Below the pieces are notes generated by a model. It was not told the DNA's origin. It made no database searches and was given only the letters and a program-made list of their open reading frames with translations. 64,000 bases of DNA, taken from assembly GCA_020072845.1 (NCBI GenBank), contig JAIQGF010000012.1:1-64000 (forward strand). The letters are read 5' to 3'. Origin of the DNA: Terriglobia bacterium (lineage in GTDB: Bacteria; Acidobacteriota; Terriglobia; Terriglobales; Acidobacteriaceae). The translations under genes were made by a program, and so were the position numbers. Shown here piece after piece: positions 1 to 12,168 of the stretch (its first letter is position 1; each line of letters starts with the position of its first letter).

Positions 1-1792
1 CCTGCACCGCGGTGGAGGTGGTCATCACTGAGGATGCATCGCTCAGATCGCCGAGTGCCGGCTGCGCCGCCGTGAACGTCCCTGCGGTCGCGTTGTACGA
101 TACCAGGAACTTGTGCGACGATGCCGCGATGTTGGCAGCTAGCGCTGGACGGTTCAGCAGGTCACCATAGCTGCCGGTGGTGGCTACCGTCGCCAGCGCC
201 GGAAAATCCGAAACCTGCGATTTGGTGATGGTGCCGCTGATCGTTCCCGCGCTGCCGCTGATGTTGCCGGTAATGGTGCTGCTGAACGTCTTCGTGCCAC
301 TGATCGTCTGGGTGGATCCCAGGTCAACAAAGTTGCCCAGCGGCGCCTGCGCCATCAGGTCCCACTTGGTAGCATCGGTCCCCGGAGGCACGTTGGTATT
401 CGCGGCGAGCGCCACGTACAGGGAACCGCTATTAAATACGCAGTCGTAGGCCACGTATGCCGTCGACGACGACCACGAGCCTTTCCAGGTGTAGCCCTGC
501 CCGGTTGCACCCGTTGCGCCTGGCTGACCTTGCGGCCCTTGCGCTCCGGGCGGACCAACCGGGCCCTGCTGACCTGGCACACCCTGTGGTCCCGGCACTC
601 CTTGCGGCCCGGCGGTACCGGTATCGCCCTTATCTCCCTTTGGGCCTGATGCCGCAAACACCGCCCAGTTCGTGATGTCATGGTCTGGAGGCGACGTCGC
701 ATTGTTGGGCAACAACGCGATGTAGCTGGCGGCGCCATAGTTCACGACATCGTTCGGCGCATAGCTTGTGTCAGCGACAAATGCTCCCTTGGCAGTTGCG
801 CCCGCGCCGGTAGGACCTTGAGGACCTGCGGGGCCTTGCGCACCCTGGGCACCCGGTGGCCCGTTCGGACCAATTGCTCCTGTCGCGCCCTGAGGAATGG
901 TGAAATTCAAGATGGCTGCCGACGTCGTACCCGCGTTGCTCACGCTCGCCGCCGTGCCGGCCGCGCCCGTGATGGTTGAGCCGACCGTCACGGTTGCCGC
1001 CGCCCCCGCGGAACCTTGTGGCCCCGTCGCGCCCTGCGGAATGGTGAAACTAAGCATCGCTGCCGAAGGCGTTCCGGAGTTGGTGACGCTCGCTTGCGTG
1101 CCCGCCGCTCCCGTGGCCGTGCTGCCGATCGTGACCGTCGCGGCTGGACCGGGAGCGCCGGCGACCACAACATTCAATGAAGGATCGTGGCTGGTCGTGG
1201 TGGTCTCTTTGCTGTCGAACGTGATCGAAGTCGAGTAGCCCGGCGTAGGCACCAGAACGATGCCGTAGTTGGAAGCCGGGTTCGTCACCCACGCCTGCAC
1301 CTGCGAACTAATATCAATGATGATGTAGTCGTTCACCTGGCCCTTGGTAATGCACAACGGATGTGTCGGGTCGGCGGTTTTAGGAATCGGGCTAGGACAA
1401 CTGCCGGCGAGCAGAATCGAGCCCGGACCTCCACCCGGCTGGTTCGCCCACGTGAGTGCCCCTTCCGACCACGGGCCATTCGCCAGGCGAATGTCGAACG
1501 CGCCGGCGGTCGCGACCGCGGTGACAAACAACCTCAATGTCGCCTTGGTCAGGCTCGAGCCATTGGGCACCTGAGCTGTGCTGAACGTCATGTAGGTGTA
1601 CGTTGGCTGCGTACCTGCTTGCACGGCGAGCGACTTCACCGTGCCGTAATTGCTGTTAATACTGGTCTGCGTCACGTAGGTGTCGTCGCTGACAGGCGCC
1701 TGGGCCAAGCCCATGGCTGGAACCATAGCCAACATTGCCAGCGCGAGGAGAACTGCAAGCAGGTACCGCCCACGAGGTACGTTGATACTCAT
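1..1792 (-). CDS. Secreted DNRLRE/collagen-like surface protein (3' end outside window)
   Basis: About 597 residues are visible and no stop is reached before the window edge, so the C-terminus is missing. The ATG follows a purine-rich GGAGAGGAGAGGT. Residues 1-31 form a signal peptide (core LLAVLLALAMLAMVPAMG, ending GLAQ). Residues ~32-210 look like a DNRLRE jelly-roll module, with the motif WSEGALTWANQPG near residue 108. Two ~48-residue repeats follow (~212-308), each ending FTIPQGATG. Gly-X-Y collagen-like stretches (~304-331 and ~381-434) alternate with two aromatic-rich modules resembling chitin-binding CBM5/12 folds (~334-375, ~436-482). The visible C-terminal part resembles tail-fibre or surface-fibre sequence. 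Likely an extracellular fibrous adhesin or matrix protein; the precise role is inferred only from domain type. Confidence 0.85.
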   Translation of the reverse strand, partial: MSINVPRGRYLLAVLLALAMLAMVPAMGLAQAPVSDDTYVTQTSINSNYGTVKSLAVQAGTQPTYTYMTFSTAQVPNGSSLTKATLRLFVTAVATAGAFDIRLANGPWSEGALTWANQPGGGPGSILLAGSCPSPIPKTADPTHPLCITKGQVNDYIIIDISSQVQAWVTNPASNYGIVLVPTPGYSTSITFDSKETTTTSHDPSLNVVVAGAPGPAATVTIGSTATGAAGTQASVTNSGTPSAAMLSFTIPQGATGPQGSAGAAATVTVGSTITGAAGTAASVSNAGTTSAAILNFTIPQGATGAIGPNGPPGAQGAQGPAGPQGPTGAGATAKGAFVADTSYAPNDVVNYGAASYIALLPNNATSPPDHDITNWAVFAASGPKGDKGDTGTAGPQGVPGPQGVPGQQGPVGPPGAQGPQGQPGATGATGQGYTWKGSWSSSTAYVAYDCVFNSGSLYVALAANTNVPPGTDATKWDLMAQAPLGNFVDLGSTQTISGTKTFSSTITGNISGSAGTISGTITKSQVSDFPALATVATTGSYGDLLNRPALAANIAASSHKFLVSYNATAGTFTAAQPALGDLSDASSVMTTSTAVQ

Positions 1793-2164
1793 ACCTCTCC
1801 TCTCCGACGAACGAGTCGCCAGCAACCGAGTTGAAGACCTAGAAGCTCGTTGCGCTCGAAGATCGCCCGGCGTCGGTGCTCGATGAAAGTTAAGGGGCCC
1901 AGTTGGCTTGGAAAGGGGCCGCGCCTCAGAGCGTAGGCACTACGTTTGACCGCTCATCGGAGAAGTTATGGGTAGGAATTGTCAATCTCTTGGGAAACAA
2001 GTCAAGAAGAAACCTTCGTCGGCATGTGATTTTTCCGTGTGAGCTTTCTTGAACAGCGGCCCCTGGGAATTTTGTCCCAAAATTGCACGAATTTTAGGGC
2101 CTTTGAACCTCATTCCTACTCGGCATATACTCGCATTCGAATTACAAATTCATCGGGGGCGACC
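1793..2164. other. Intergenic region between divergent genes
   Basis: This 372-base spacer separates the leftward collagen-like gene from the rightward DUF2934 gene and must hold both promoters. It contains a small hairpin at 2068-2084 (AATTTTG, loop TCC, CAAAATT). It is AT-richer than its surroundings near 1960-2150. No RNA gene or further coding sequence is apparent. Confidence 0.5.
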
Positions 2165-2353
2165 ATGAGGACCACGAAGCGCTCCGCACGAACCAGCACG
2201 ATTCCCGATCCCACTCAATTGGAAAAACAAATCCGACTCCGCGCCTATGCACTCTATGAATCCCGTGGCTGCGAAGTCGGCCACGAACTCGACGACTGGC
2301 TGCAGGCCGAAGCGGAGATCCTCGGCAGGCAAGAAGGAGCCAGCGCCGCTTAA
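2165..2353 (+). CDS. DUF2934 family small protein
   Basis: A 62-residue protein. After a basic N-terminus it carries the DUF2934 signature: an RAYALYESRG helix, then a GHELDDWLQAEAEI helix. DUF2934 proteins are short soluble proteins of unknown function, frequent in Acidobacteriota and some Proteobacteria. The ATG at 2165 was chosen because it precedes the conserved core and follows a long AT-rich leader; an in-frame upstream extension to 2039 is possible but adds nothing family-like. It stands alone, 145 bp before nifJ, and may be independently transcribed. Confidence 0.75.
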   Translation: MRTTKRSARTSTIPDPTQLEKQIRLRAYALYESRGCEVGHELDDWLQAEAEILGRQEGASAA

Positions 2354-2498
2354 TCAACCCAGAATCTCCGCCCTGGAAAGTCCGGTCAAAAGCTCCGCGG
2401 GCTCGCTTTATAACGGCTCTTTCTTTTTCAGTCCCGCCGGCAAGACTGGAGTCCAAGGCAGACTCCGCATGACGAATCATTCAGGGAGACCAGCACTC

Positions 2499-6069
<3,571 letters not shown>

Positions 6070-6073
<4 letters not shown>

Positions 6074-7080
6074 CCGATCTTTCTACCAGCTATCTGGGGT
6101 TGCACTTGAAGAACCCGATCGTCGTGTCGGCCGGGCCGCTGCAGCGGGAAGTCGAGGCCGTGCGCGAGATGGAAGAAGCCGGCGCGGCTGCCGTCGTGAT
6201 GCACTCGCTGTTCGAGGAGCAGATCGAAATCGAAAGCGAAGAGCTGAACCGCTTTCTGGAACAGGGCACCGAGAGCTTCGCCGAGTCTCTGCACTACCTT
6301 CCCGACTTGGAGAACTACAACCACGGACCCGAAGCCTACCTGGAACACCTGGCGCGGGTGAAGAAGGCGGTCCACATTCCCGTCATCGCCAGCCTGAACG
6401 GCAGCTCGATTGGCGGGTGGACGCGCTACGCCAAGATGATGGAAGAAGCCGGCGCCGACGCCATCGAGCTGAACACCTACTATGTGGCCGCCAATCCCGA
6501 ACTGTCCGGTCCGGAAGTGGAGCAGATGTACTACGACGTGGTAAGCCAGGTGAAGGCGGCGGTGCGGGTGCCGCTGGCCGTCAAGCTGGGGCATTTCTTC
6601 AGCTCCATTCCGCACATGATGCGCCGCCTGGACTTGGCCGGAGCGGATGGCCTGGTGCTGTTCAACCGCTTTTATCAGCCGGACATCGATCTGGAGCAGC
6701 TCGAGGTGGCGCCCCGCCTGGAGCTAAGCCATTCTTACGAATTGCTGCTGCGGCTCAACTGGGTGGCCATCCTGTTCGGCCATGTGCGCCCCGACCTGGC
6801 CATCACCGGGGGCGTGCATACCGCCGAAGACGTGCTGAAGAGCATGATGGTGGGCGCGCGGGTGGCGATGATGACCTCGGCGCTGCTGGAGAACGGCGTT
6901 GGCCACATCCGCCATGTCTTGCATGACCTCAGCCGCTGGATGGAAGAGCACGAATACGAATCCATCCGCCAGATGCAAGGCAGCATGGCGCGCAAGTCGA
7001 TTGCCGATCCCGCGGCTTTCGAACGCGCCAATTACATGCGCGTCTTGAGCTCTTACGCCATGAAGAAGGTGGCTCACTGA
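6070..7080 (+). CDS. Dihydroorotate dehydrogenase-like flavoprotein coupled to nifJ
   Basis: A 336-residue TIM-barrel protein of the DHOD/PreA-like class. It opens TDLSTSYLGLHLKNPIVVSAGPL, with later FMN/substrate-region motifs IASLNGSSIGGW and ITGGVHTAEDV. The start codon overlaps the nifJ stop (ATGA), so the two are translationally coupled. Annotated homologues of this type are usually named dihydroorotate dehydrogenase-like and often sit beside pyruvate oxidoreductase genes. True pyrimidine biosynthesis is unlikely because no pyr genes are near. An oxidoreductase linked to PFOR electron flow is the better inference, with the actual substrate unknown. Confidence 0.8.
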
Positions 7081-7104
7081 GTTGTGCCCGAGAGGGATGG
7101 GGCG

Positions 7105-10100
7105 ATGATGATCTTCCGCCTCGCGTTGCTTGCCTTGCTGGGTGCGATCCTGCCTGCCGCGGCAACCTCGCTAACCCTTTCAACCAGTACAGCCTCGACT
7201 CAGGAGTCGCAACCGGACACCCGCACCGCCGCCGACCAGGCCTACGCCCAGGCGATGCAGTTGTTCGCGCAGAGAACGCCGGACTCCATACGCCAGGCCA
7301 TCGTGAAAGCCCAGGAAGCGCTCGCTTTGTACGAGCACCTAGGGGACGCCGGCAAACAGGCGGAGTTGCTTGCCGGCCTCGGCGCCGCCAGTCTTACCTT
7401 GGGAGATAAGGCGAGCGCAGCAGATTACCTGCGCAAGGCACTGGTTCTGGTTCGGCGCCTTGGGAATCGCGCCGATGAAGCCGCTGTCCAGGTCATCCTT
7501 GGCAGTGCTTACGAATCAAACCACGAGTTCAAGTCGGCACAGGATACGTATCTGCAGGCGCTGCCGCTTTGCCGCGAGTTGAAGAACAGCCAGGGTGAAG
7601 TTTCGGTGCTCATGGGACTCGGCCGGGTCTCGTTCGCAACCGATGAGAAGCAGCAAGCGTTGGACTACTTCGGCCAGGCGCTTCCGCTTTGGCGTGCCAT
7701 TGGCGACCGGAGAAACCAGGCCTCGACTCTCTACATGCTGGGCATCTTGAACGACCTGCTGAATCAGAAGCAGGCCGCAATCCCTTACTACCTTCAGGCG
7801 CTCCCGCTGTACCGGAACCTGGGCGATCGTCCTTGGGAGGCGCGCACGCTCTACAACCTGGCGGACGCGTACGCGGCTGTGGGGGACGATGCGCGCGCCG
7901 GCGCCTATTACGATCAGGCAATTCCCGCTCTTCATGCCATCAGTGACCAGCCCAAGGAAGCGATGGCTCTGGTCGGCCGCGGCCTGCTCTACGAAGAACG
8001 GGGTGAGATGAAGCAATCCTTCGCCGACCTCACCGCCGCTTTGAACCTGTTTCGCTCGCTCGCGGACCGGCTCATGGAGGCCACGGTGCTGCTTCGGATC
8101 GGCATCGTTCAGTACGAAGCAGGAGAACTGGAGAAATCTCTGGAGTTCGATCGGCAGGCGCTGCAACTGGCGCGGGCGCTACACGAACCCGGACTGGAAG
8201 CTGCCGCCTTGGCTGGAATCAGCAGCGTGTACGTTGCCTTGGGGGACGACAGCAGGGGATTGAGCTACGCCGATCAAGCTTTCAAGCTGATGCCGTCCGC
8301 CGACAGCGGACAACTCGAGCCCGAGGCGCTCTATCACCTCGGCGTTTCGTATCAATCGCTCGACCAGAACGAGAAGGCTCTCGACTGTTTTGCTCGCGAA
8401 GTTCCGCTCCACCGTGCCCGAGGCGATCGCCTGGGAGAGGCTCGTGCGCTCTACGCGCTGGCCGGAGCATACGACGTGCAGGGGCAGCCCAAGCAGGCAC
8501 TCACCTTCTATCAGCAAGCCCTGGAAATACGGCAGGCGGTGGGGGATCGCCGCTCCAAAGCCCAGGCGCTGAACGCTGTCGGCTTCGCGTACGCTGCACT
8601 GTCGCAGCCCGAAACCGCGCTCGGCTACTACCGGCAAGCCGTGGCTCTTTACCAGGCGGTGCACGACCAGCTTGGAGAATCCCAAGCTCTCTTCTGGACC
8701 GCCAAATCCGAACAGGCCGTGGGCGATCTCACCTCCGCTCGCACTCATGTCGAAGCGTCCCTGGCAATCATCGAGTTACGGCGGGCCAACATCGCCAGCC
8801 GTGAACTGCGCACCACCTATCTCGCCACCGCACAGCACGCCTACGAGTTTTATGTCGACCTGCTGATGCAGCAGCACCGTCTGAACCCCGACAAGGGTTA
8901 CAACGCCCAGGCGCTGGAAGCACATGAACGCGCCAAGGCGCGCGGTTTGCTCGATCTGCTCAGCGAAGCCAAGGTCGATCTGCGCCAGGGTGTGAATCCC
9001 GAGTTGTTGCAGCGCGAGATTCATCTCCGGCAGCTCTTGGAAGAGAAGCAGACCGCGGAAATTCGCCTGCTGGCAAGCGGAGACGGCGGCGAACCGGCGC
9101 GTGAACTTCAGAAGGAACTGGAAGCGCTGCGTACCGAGTATCAGCAGGTGGAAGCGCAAATCCGCGCCGGCAGCCCTCATTATGCAGCCCTCACCCAGCC
9201 TCAGCCGCTGGGCGTTTCTGCCATCCAGAAACAGGTCCTGGATCCCGATACTGTGCTCCTGGAATATGCCATGGGCCAGCAGCGCAGCTACCTGTGGGCA
9301 GTCACCACCTCGGGGCTGACCAGCTTTGAGCTGGCGGGACGCGGTGAGATCGAAACCTTGGCGGTGCGTTTATATCGAACCATCATCGGCCGGCGGCCTT
9401 CCGCGCCCGACGACTACCAGAGGACTGCCTGGGCGTTGAGCAAGATCCTTCTAGGACCCGTGCAAGATGAGCTGGGAAGCAAGCGCCTGCTGATTGCGGG
9501 CGACGGCGCTTTGCAGATTGTGCCCTTTGCGGCGCTGCCCTCGCCCAGTCGGGACGCTGGCGCCACCGAGCCTTACGAGCCGCTGATCGTGCGCCATGAG
9601 ATTGTCAGCGTGCCCTCGGCCTCGACGCTGGCTTTGCTTCGGCGAGATGTGGCCGGCCGGCACTCAGCCCCCAGAAATCTTGCCGTGTTTGCCGATCCTG
9701 TTTTTGAACGCGAGGACGGTCGCGTCCCCGGAAGCGTCGCGCCCGCAAGTAGCGGGACGCGCGGCTTTGTGCAGTCTGTCCCGCAAGATCAAGTCCCCCC
9801 GGCTACCCCCACCGGACAAATCCCCGACACCGTGAGCCTTCTCGGACTGGAGCGGCTCCCCTTCACTCGCCAGGAAGCAGAAACCATTCTTCGCCTGGCC
9901 CCGCCCCAATCGCGATTTGCCGCGCTCGACTTCGCCGCCAACCGGTCAACCGCAATCTCCAAGGATCTCAGTCAGTACCAGATCGTCCACTTCGCCACTC
10001 ACGGAGTGGTGAACGACGCGCATCCGGAATTGTCGGGCATTGTGTTGTCGTTGTTCGACGATAAGGGCGCTCCCCAGGACGGGTTTCTCCGCTTGAACGA

Positions 10101-10428
10101 TCTCTTCAATCTGAAGCTCAATGCCGACCTGGTGGTGCTCAGCGCCTGCCGGACCGCCCTGGGCAAGGAAGTGCGGGGCGAAGGCTTTATCGGCCTGGCG
10201 CGCGGCTTCATGTACGCTGGAGCACCCCGCGTGGTGGTGAGCTTGTGGAGCGTGAATGATCAGGCGACCGCGGAAGAAATGGAGCGTTTCTACCAGGGCA
10301 TGCTGGGGAGCCGCCACTTGCGCCCGGCGGCAGCATTACGCGCGGCGCAGATCGAAATGTGGAAGCAGGAAAAGTGGCGCGCTCCGTTTCTCTGGGCTGC
10401 CTTCGTTCTGCAAGGTGAGTGGAAGTAA
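7105..10428 (+). CDS. Secreted TPR-repeat protein with CHAT caspase-like domain
   Basis: About 1107 residues. A signal peptide (MMIFRLALLALLGAILPAAA) is followed by roughly a dozen tetratricopeptide repeats (~35-560), each with the AxxxYxQALPLxRxLGD pattern, then a helical region and a C-terminal CHAT domain (~730-1107). The caspase-type dyad is visible: His in VHFATHGVVND and Cys in VVLSACRTALG. CHAT domains are clan CD peptidases, often in signalling or programmed-death contexts, but no partner substrate gene is adjacent. ATG 7105 was preferred over GTG 7084 because it begins directly at the signal peptide. It lies only 24 bp after the DHOD-like gene and may be cotranscribed. Confidence 0.85.
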   Translation: MMIFRLALLALLGAILPAAATSLTLSTSTASTQESQPDTRTAADQAYAQAMQLFAQRTPDSIRQAIVKAQEALALYEHLGDAGKQAELLAGLGAASLTLGDKASAADYLRKALVLVRRLGNRADEAAVQVILGSAYESNHEFKSAQDTYLQALPLCRELKNSQGEVSVLMGLGRVSFATDEKQQALDYFGQALPLWRAIGDRRNQASTLYMLGILNDLLNQKQAAIPYYLQALPLYRNLGDRPWEARTLYNLADAYAAVGDDARAGAYYDQAIPALHAISDQPKEAMALVGRGLLYEERGEMKQSFADLTAALNLFRSLADRLMEATVLLRIGIVQYEAGELEKSLEFDRQALQLARALHEPGLEAAALAGISSVYVALGDDSRGLSYADQAFKLMPSADSGQLEPEALYHLGVSYQSLDQNEKALDCFAREVPLHRARGDRLGEARALYALAGAYDVQGQPKQALTFYQQALEIRQAVGDRRSKAQALNAVGFAYAALSQPETALGYYRQAVALYQAVHDQLGESQALFWTAKSEQAVGDLTSARTHVEASLAIIELRRANIASRELRTTYLATAQHAYEFYVDLLMQQHRLNPDKGYNAQALEAHERAKARGLLDLLSEAKVDLRQGVNPELLQREIHLRQLLEEKQTAEIRLLASGDGGEPARELQKELEALRTEYQQVEAQIRAGSPHYAALTQPQPLGVSAIQKQVLDPDTVLLEYAMGQQRSYLWAVTTSGLTSFELAGRGEIETLAVRLYRTIIGRRPSAPDDYQRTAWALSKILLGPVQDELGSKRLLIAGDGALQIVPFAALPSPSRDAGATEPYEPLIVRHEIVSVPSASTLALLRRDVAGRHSAPRNLAVFADPVFEREDGRVPGSVAPASSGTRGFVQSVPQDQVPPATPTGQIPDTVSLLGLERLPFTRQEAETILRLAPPQSRFAALDFAANRSTAISKDLSQYQIVHFATHGVVNDAHPELSGIVLSLFDDKGAPQDGFLRLNDLFNLKLNADLVVLSACRTALGKEVRGEGFIGLARGFMYAGAPRVVVSLWSVNDQATAEEMERFYQGMLGSRHLRPAAALRAAQIEMWKQEKWRAPFLWAAFVLQGEWK

Positions 10429-10514
10429 ATCACTTTCCAGGTTTCTTCGGTTTGCAGGTCTCCTCGGTGCTTGGGTGGTTGGTTGACCTTTTATATTCAG
10501 CAATATAGTCAAAT

Positions 10515-10563
10515 AATGCAATATTGCATTGACGATTCCAAGGATAGAATGTAATATTACATT
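10515..10563. promoter_or_regulatory. Twin 16-bp palindromic operators of the toxin-antitoxin operon
   Basis: Two perfect, related palindromes, AATGCAATATTGCATT (10515-10530) and AATGTAATATTACATT (10548-10563), have centres 33 bp apart, about three helical turns. They sit just upstream of the toxin start at 10584, the expected place for cooperative binding of the XRE antitoxin. The palindromes are directly visible; the binding protein is inferred. Confidence 0.75.
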
Positions 10564-10583
10564 GTGAAAGGCTCCTGGATACC

Positions 10584-11000
10584 ATGTCGCCGTGGCGGTT
10601 TATTGCGTACCACCCAAAGGGTGCAGGATGCCCGATCCGCGATTGGTACAACGCGCAACATCCCAAAGTCCGCGCCGCGTTTGAATTCACCGTTGGCATC
10701 CTGAAAGGAACGGATGTTTGGATTGGAACGAGGGAATTCAAGGAACTCGAAGGCGAACACTTGGGCCTCGCGGAAGTCAGATTCAACGTTGAATTCCCTA
10801 AACCAGGAAGTCCGAGCGGCCAAGTGAAGCGCAGGTTTAGGCCATTGGGAGTATGGCGACCGAGAGAACGTGAATTTGTTTTTCTGGTCGGCTATGAAAA
10901 GAGCGGTCGAATGTGGCTGCCACCTAACGCATTCAAGTTGGCATTCAGATTCAAGCGGGAGTTCGAATTAGGAATGGGAGAAGTCAATGACTACCTTTAA
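10584..11000 (+). CDS. HigB/Gp49-like RNase toxin
   Basis: A 138-residue protein resembling the RelE-superfamily HigB/phage Gp49-like toxins. It has an N-terminal strand around WRFIAYHPKG, a central KELEGEHLGLAEVRF strand, and the C-terminal pattern FVFLVGYEKSGRMWLPPNAF followed by a basic helix FKLAFRFKREFELG. Such toxins cleave translated mRNA at the ribosome. It is the first gene of a three-gene operon and overlaps the antitoxin by 14 bp; toxin-first order is typical of HigBA. It is longer than a minimal HigB (~100 residues) by an inserted middle segment. Base composition is AT-richer than neighbouring genes, suggesting transfer. Confidence 0.75.
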   Translation: MSPWRFIAYHPKGAGCPIRDWYNAQHPKVRAAFEFTVGILKGTDVWIGTREFKELEGEHLGLAEVRFNVEFPKPGSPSGQVKRRFRPLGVWRPREREFVFLVGYEKSGRMWLPPNAFKLAFRFKREFELGMGEVNDYL

Positions 11001-11487
11001 CGACCTCTGGCACAAGTTCGCGGATGACAAGGAATATCGCGAGGAATTCGTCGCTGCACAGGTGAAGCGTGGAATCCCTTTTCAGATTCGTGCATTGCTA
11101 AAGCAACATAAACTCTCCCAAGAGCAACTCGCTCAGCAATCAAAACTGACGCAGGGTGTTATTTCGCGTGCCCAGAATCCGAATTACGGCAATCTAACTC
11201 TGAATACGCTTATCCGTATCGCTGCTGGTTTCGATGTAGCGTTCATCGGCAAATTTGTTCCTTTCAGCGAACTTGGCAAGTGGTTTATAGAACTGTCGGA
11301 AGAATCTGTTAAGGTCGCGAACTTCGAGGCTGAAAATAAGTCAATGGCTCTTGGATCAGCGCCTAGGCAAGAGCCTAGTGGCCTGAGTCGTGAACTCGGC
11401 GCAGTGATACCGCCTCGAATCAAAGAGGGAGCTCTTGCCAGAGGCGAAGAGGGAACCCGCAGGAGGGACAGAGATGCAACTGCTTAA
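10987..11487 (+). CDS. XRE-family antitoxin / operon repressor
   Basis: A 166-residue protein with a helix-turn-helix (~38-70: LLKQHKLSQEQLAQQSKL, then LTQGVISRAQ, recognition-helix region with NPNYGNLTLNTLIRIAAG). The region after it, FDVAFIGKFVPFSELGKWF, is typical of XRE antitoxins paired with HigB-like toxins. The last ~45 residues are charged and look disordered. It overlaps the toxin upstream and the third gene downstream (14 bp each), so the three are one transcript. It most likely neutralises the toxin and binds the twin palindromes at 10515-10563. Confidence 0.8.
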   Translation: MTTFNDLWHKFADDKEYREEFVAAQVKRGIPFQIRALLKQHKLSQEQLAQQSKLTQGVISRAQNPNYGNLTLNTLIRIAAGFDVAFIGKFVPFSELGKWFIELSEESVKVANFEAENKSMALGSAPRQEPSGLSRELGAVIPPRIKEGALARGEEGTRRRDRDATA

Positions 11488-12145
11488 TGTTCTAAGCGCA
11501 CGTTCCACGTGGTTATTTGACATCAACGATTTGAATCCGCGCGGAAAGAGCGTAATGGACGAGTTGATTGACTGGCTCAAAGATTCTTACAACTTCGAGA
11601 AAGCCCCGTCGTCACCCACCGATTTTGACGACACGAAAGGATTAGCGTTCAAACGGGGAAGATTCCAAGCAAGGGAAGAGATTTTTGTCGATGTTGAATT
11701 GACGATTTATACGGATGGAATAGTCGCGAATACATGGTCATCAACGCGGGATACCGATGCGTTCATTGAAGATGTACTGAAATCAGCCGCAGCAGAATTT
11801 GGTCTCACGTTCAAGCCCGACATGGTGCGACTCAAGTCACATCTGAGTGAGATTACGATTCGCCTCGATCAGCCTCTGAGCAGTTTGAATGCGCGGCTGA
11901 GTGAGTTTGCAGCTAAGTTGACGAAGAGTGCTGATCCGCAAGGCGCACCGCCGTTTGAAGTAGGCGGTCTAAGCTTTTGGGCCGACGCATCAAACTTAGC
12001 GTTCAAGATTGCGCCGTTCACTCTTGAACGCAAGGTTGGTGCTCCATTTGGAGAGAATCGCTACTACGCAAAAGCCCCGCTACACACAGACGACCACATA
12101 AGGCTGATTGGCGAGCTTGAAGAAATCCTCAAGAAGCCGAATTAA
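11474..12145 (+). CDS. Unrecognised third gene of the toxin-antitoxin operon
   Basis: A 223-residue soluble protein that I do not recognise. It starts at an ATG with AGGAGG 8 bases upstream, inside the end of the antitoxin gene, so translation is coupled. It has no signal peptide or membrane segment. It alternates acidic helical and beta-rich stretches (LTIYTDGIVANTWSS; FKPDMVRLKSHLSEITIRL; ERKVGAPFGENRYYAKAPL). Base composition matches the toxin and antitoxin genes and differs from the high-GC flanks, so all three probably arrived together. A role as a third toxin-antitoxin component (chaperone, activator or target mimic) is inference from position only. Confidence 0.7.
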   Translation: MQLLNVLSARSTWLFDINDLNPRGKSVMDELIDWLKDSYNFEKAPSSPTDFDDTKGLAFKRGRFQAREEIFVDVELTIYTDGIVANTWSSTRDTDAFIEDVLKSAAAEFGLTFKPDMVRLKSHLSEITIRLDQPLSSLNARLSEFAAKLTKSADPQGAPPFEVGGLSFWADASNLAFKIAPFTLERKVGAPFGENRYYAKAPLHTDDHIRLIGELEEILKKPN

Positions 12146-12168
12146 CGCAGCAACACGGATTTGTCCCA

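Noticed and set aside
7105-10428. TPR-CHAT (Craspase-type) CRISPR defence component
   Set aside because: No gRAMP/Cas7-11 gene or CRISPR array nearby, and the protein has a signal peptide.
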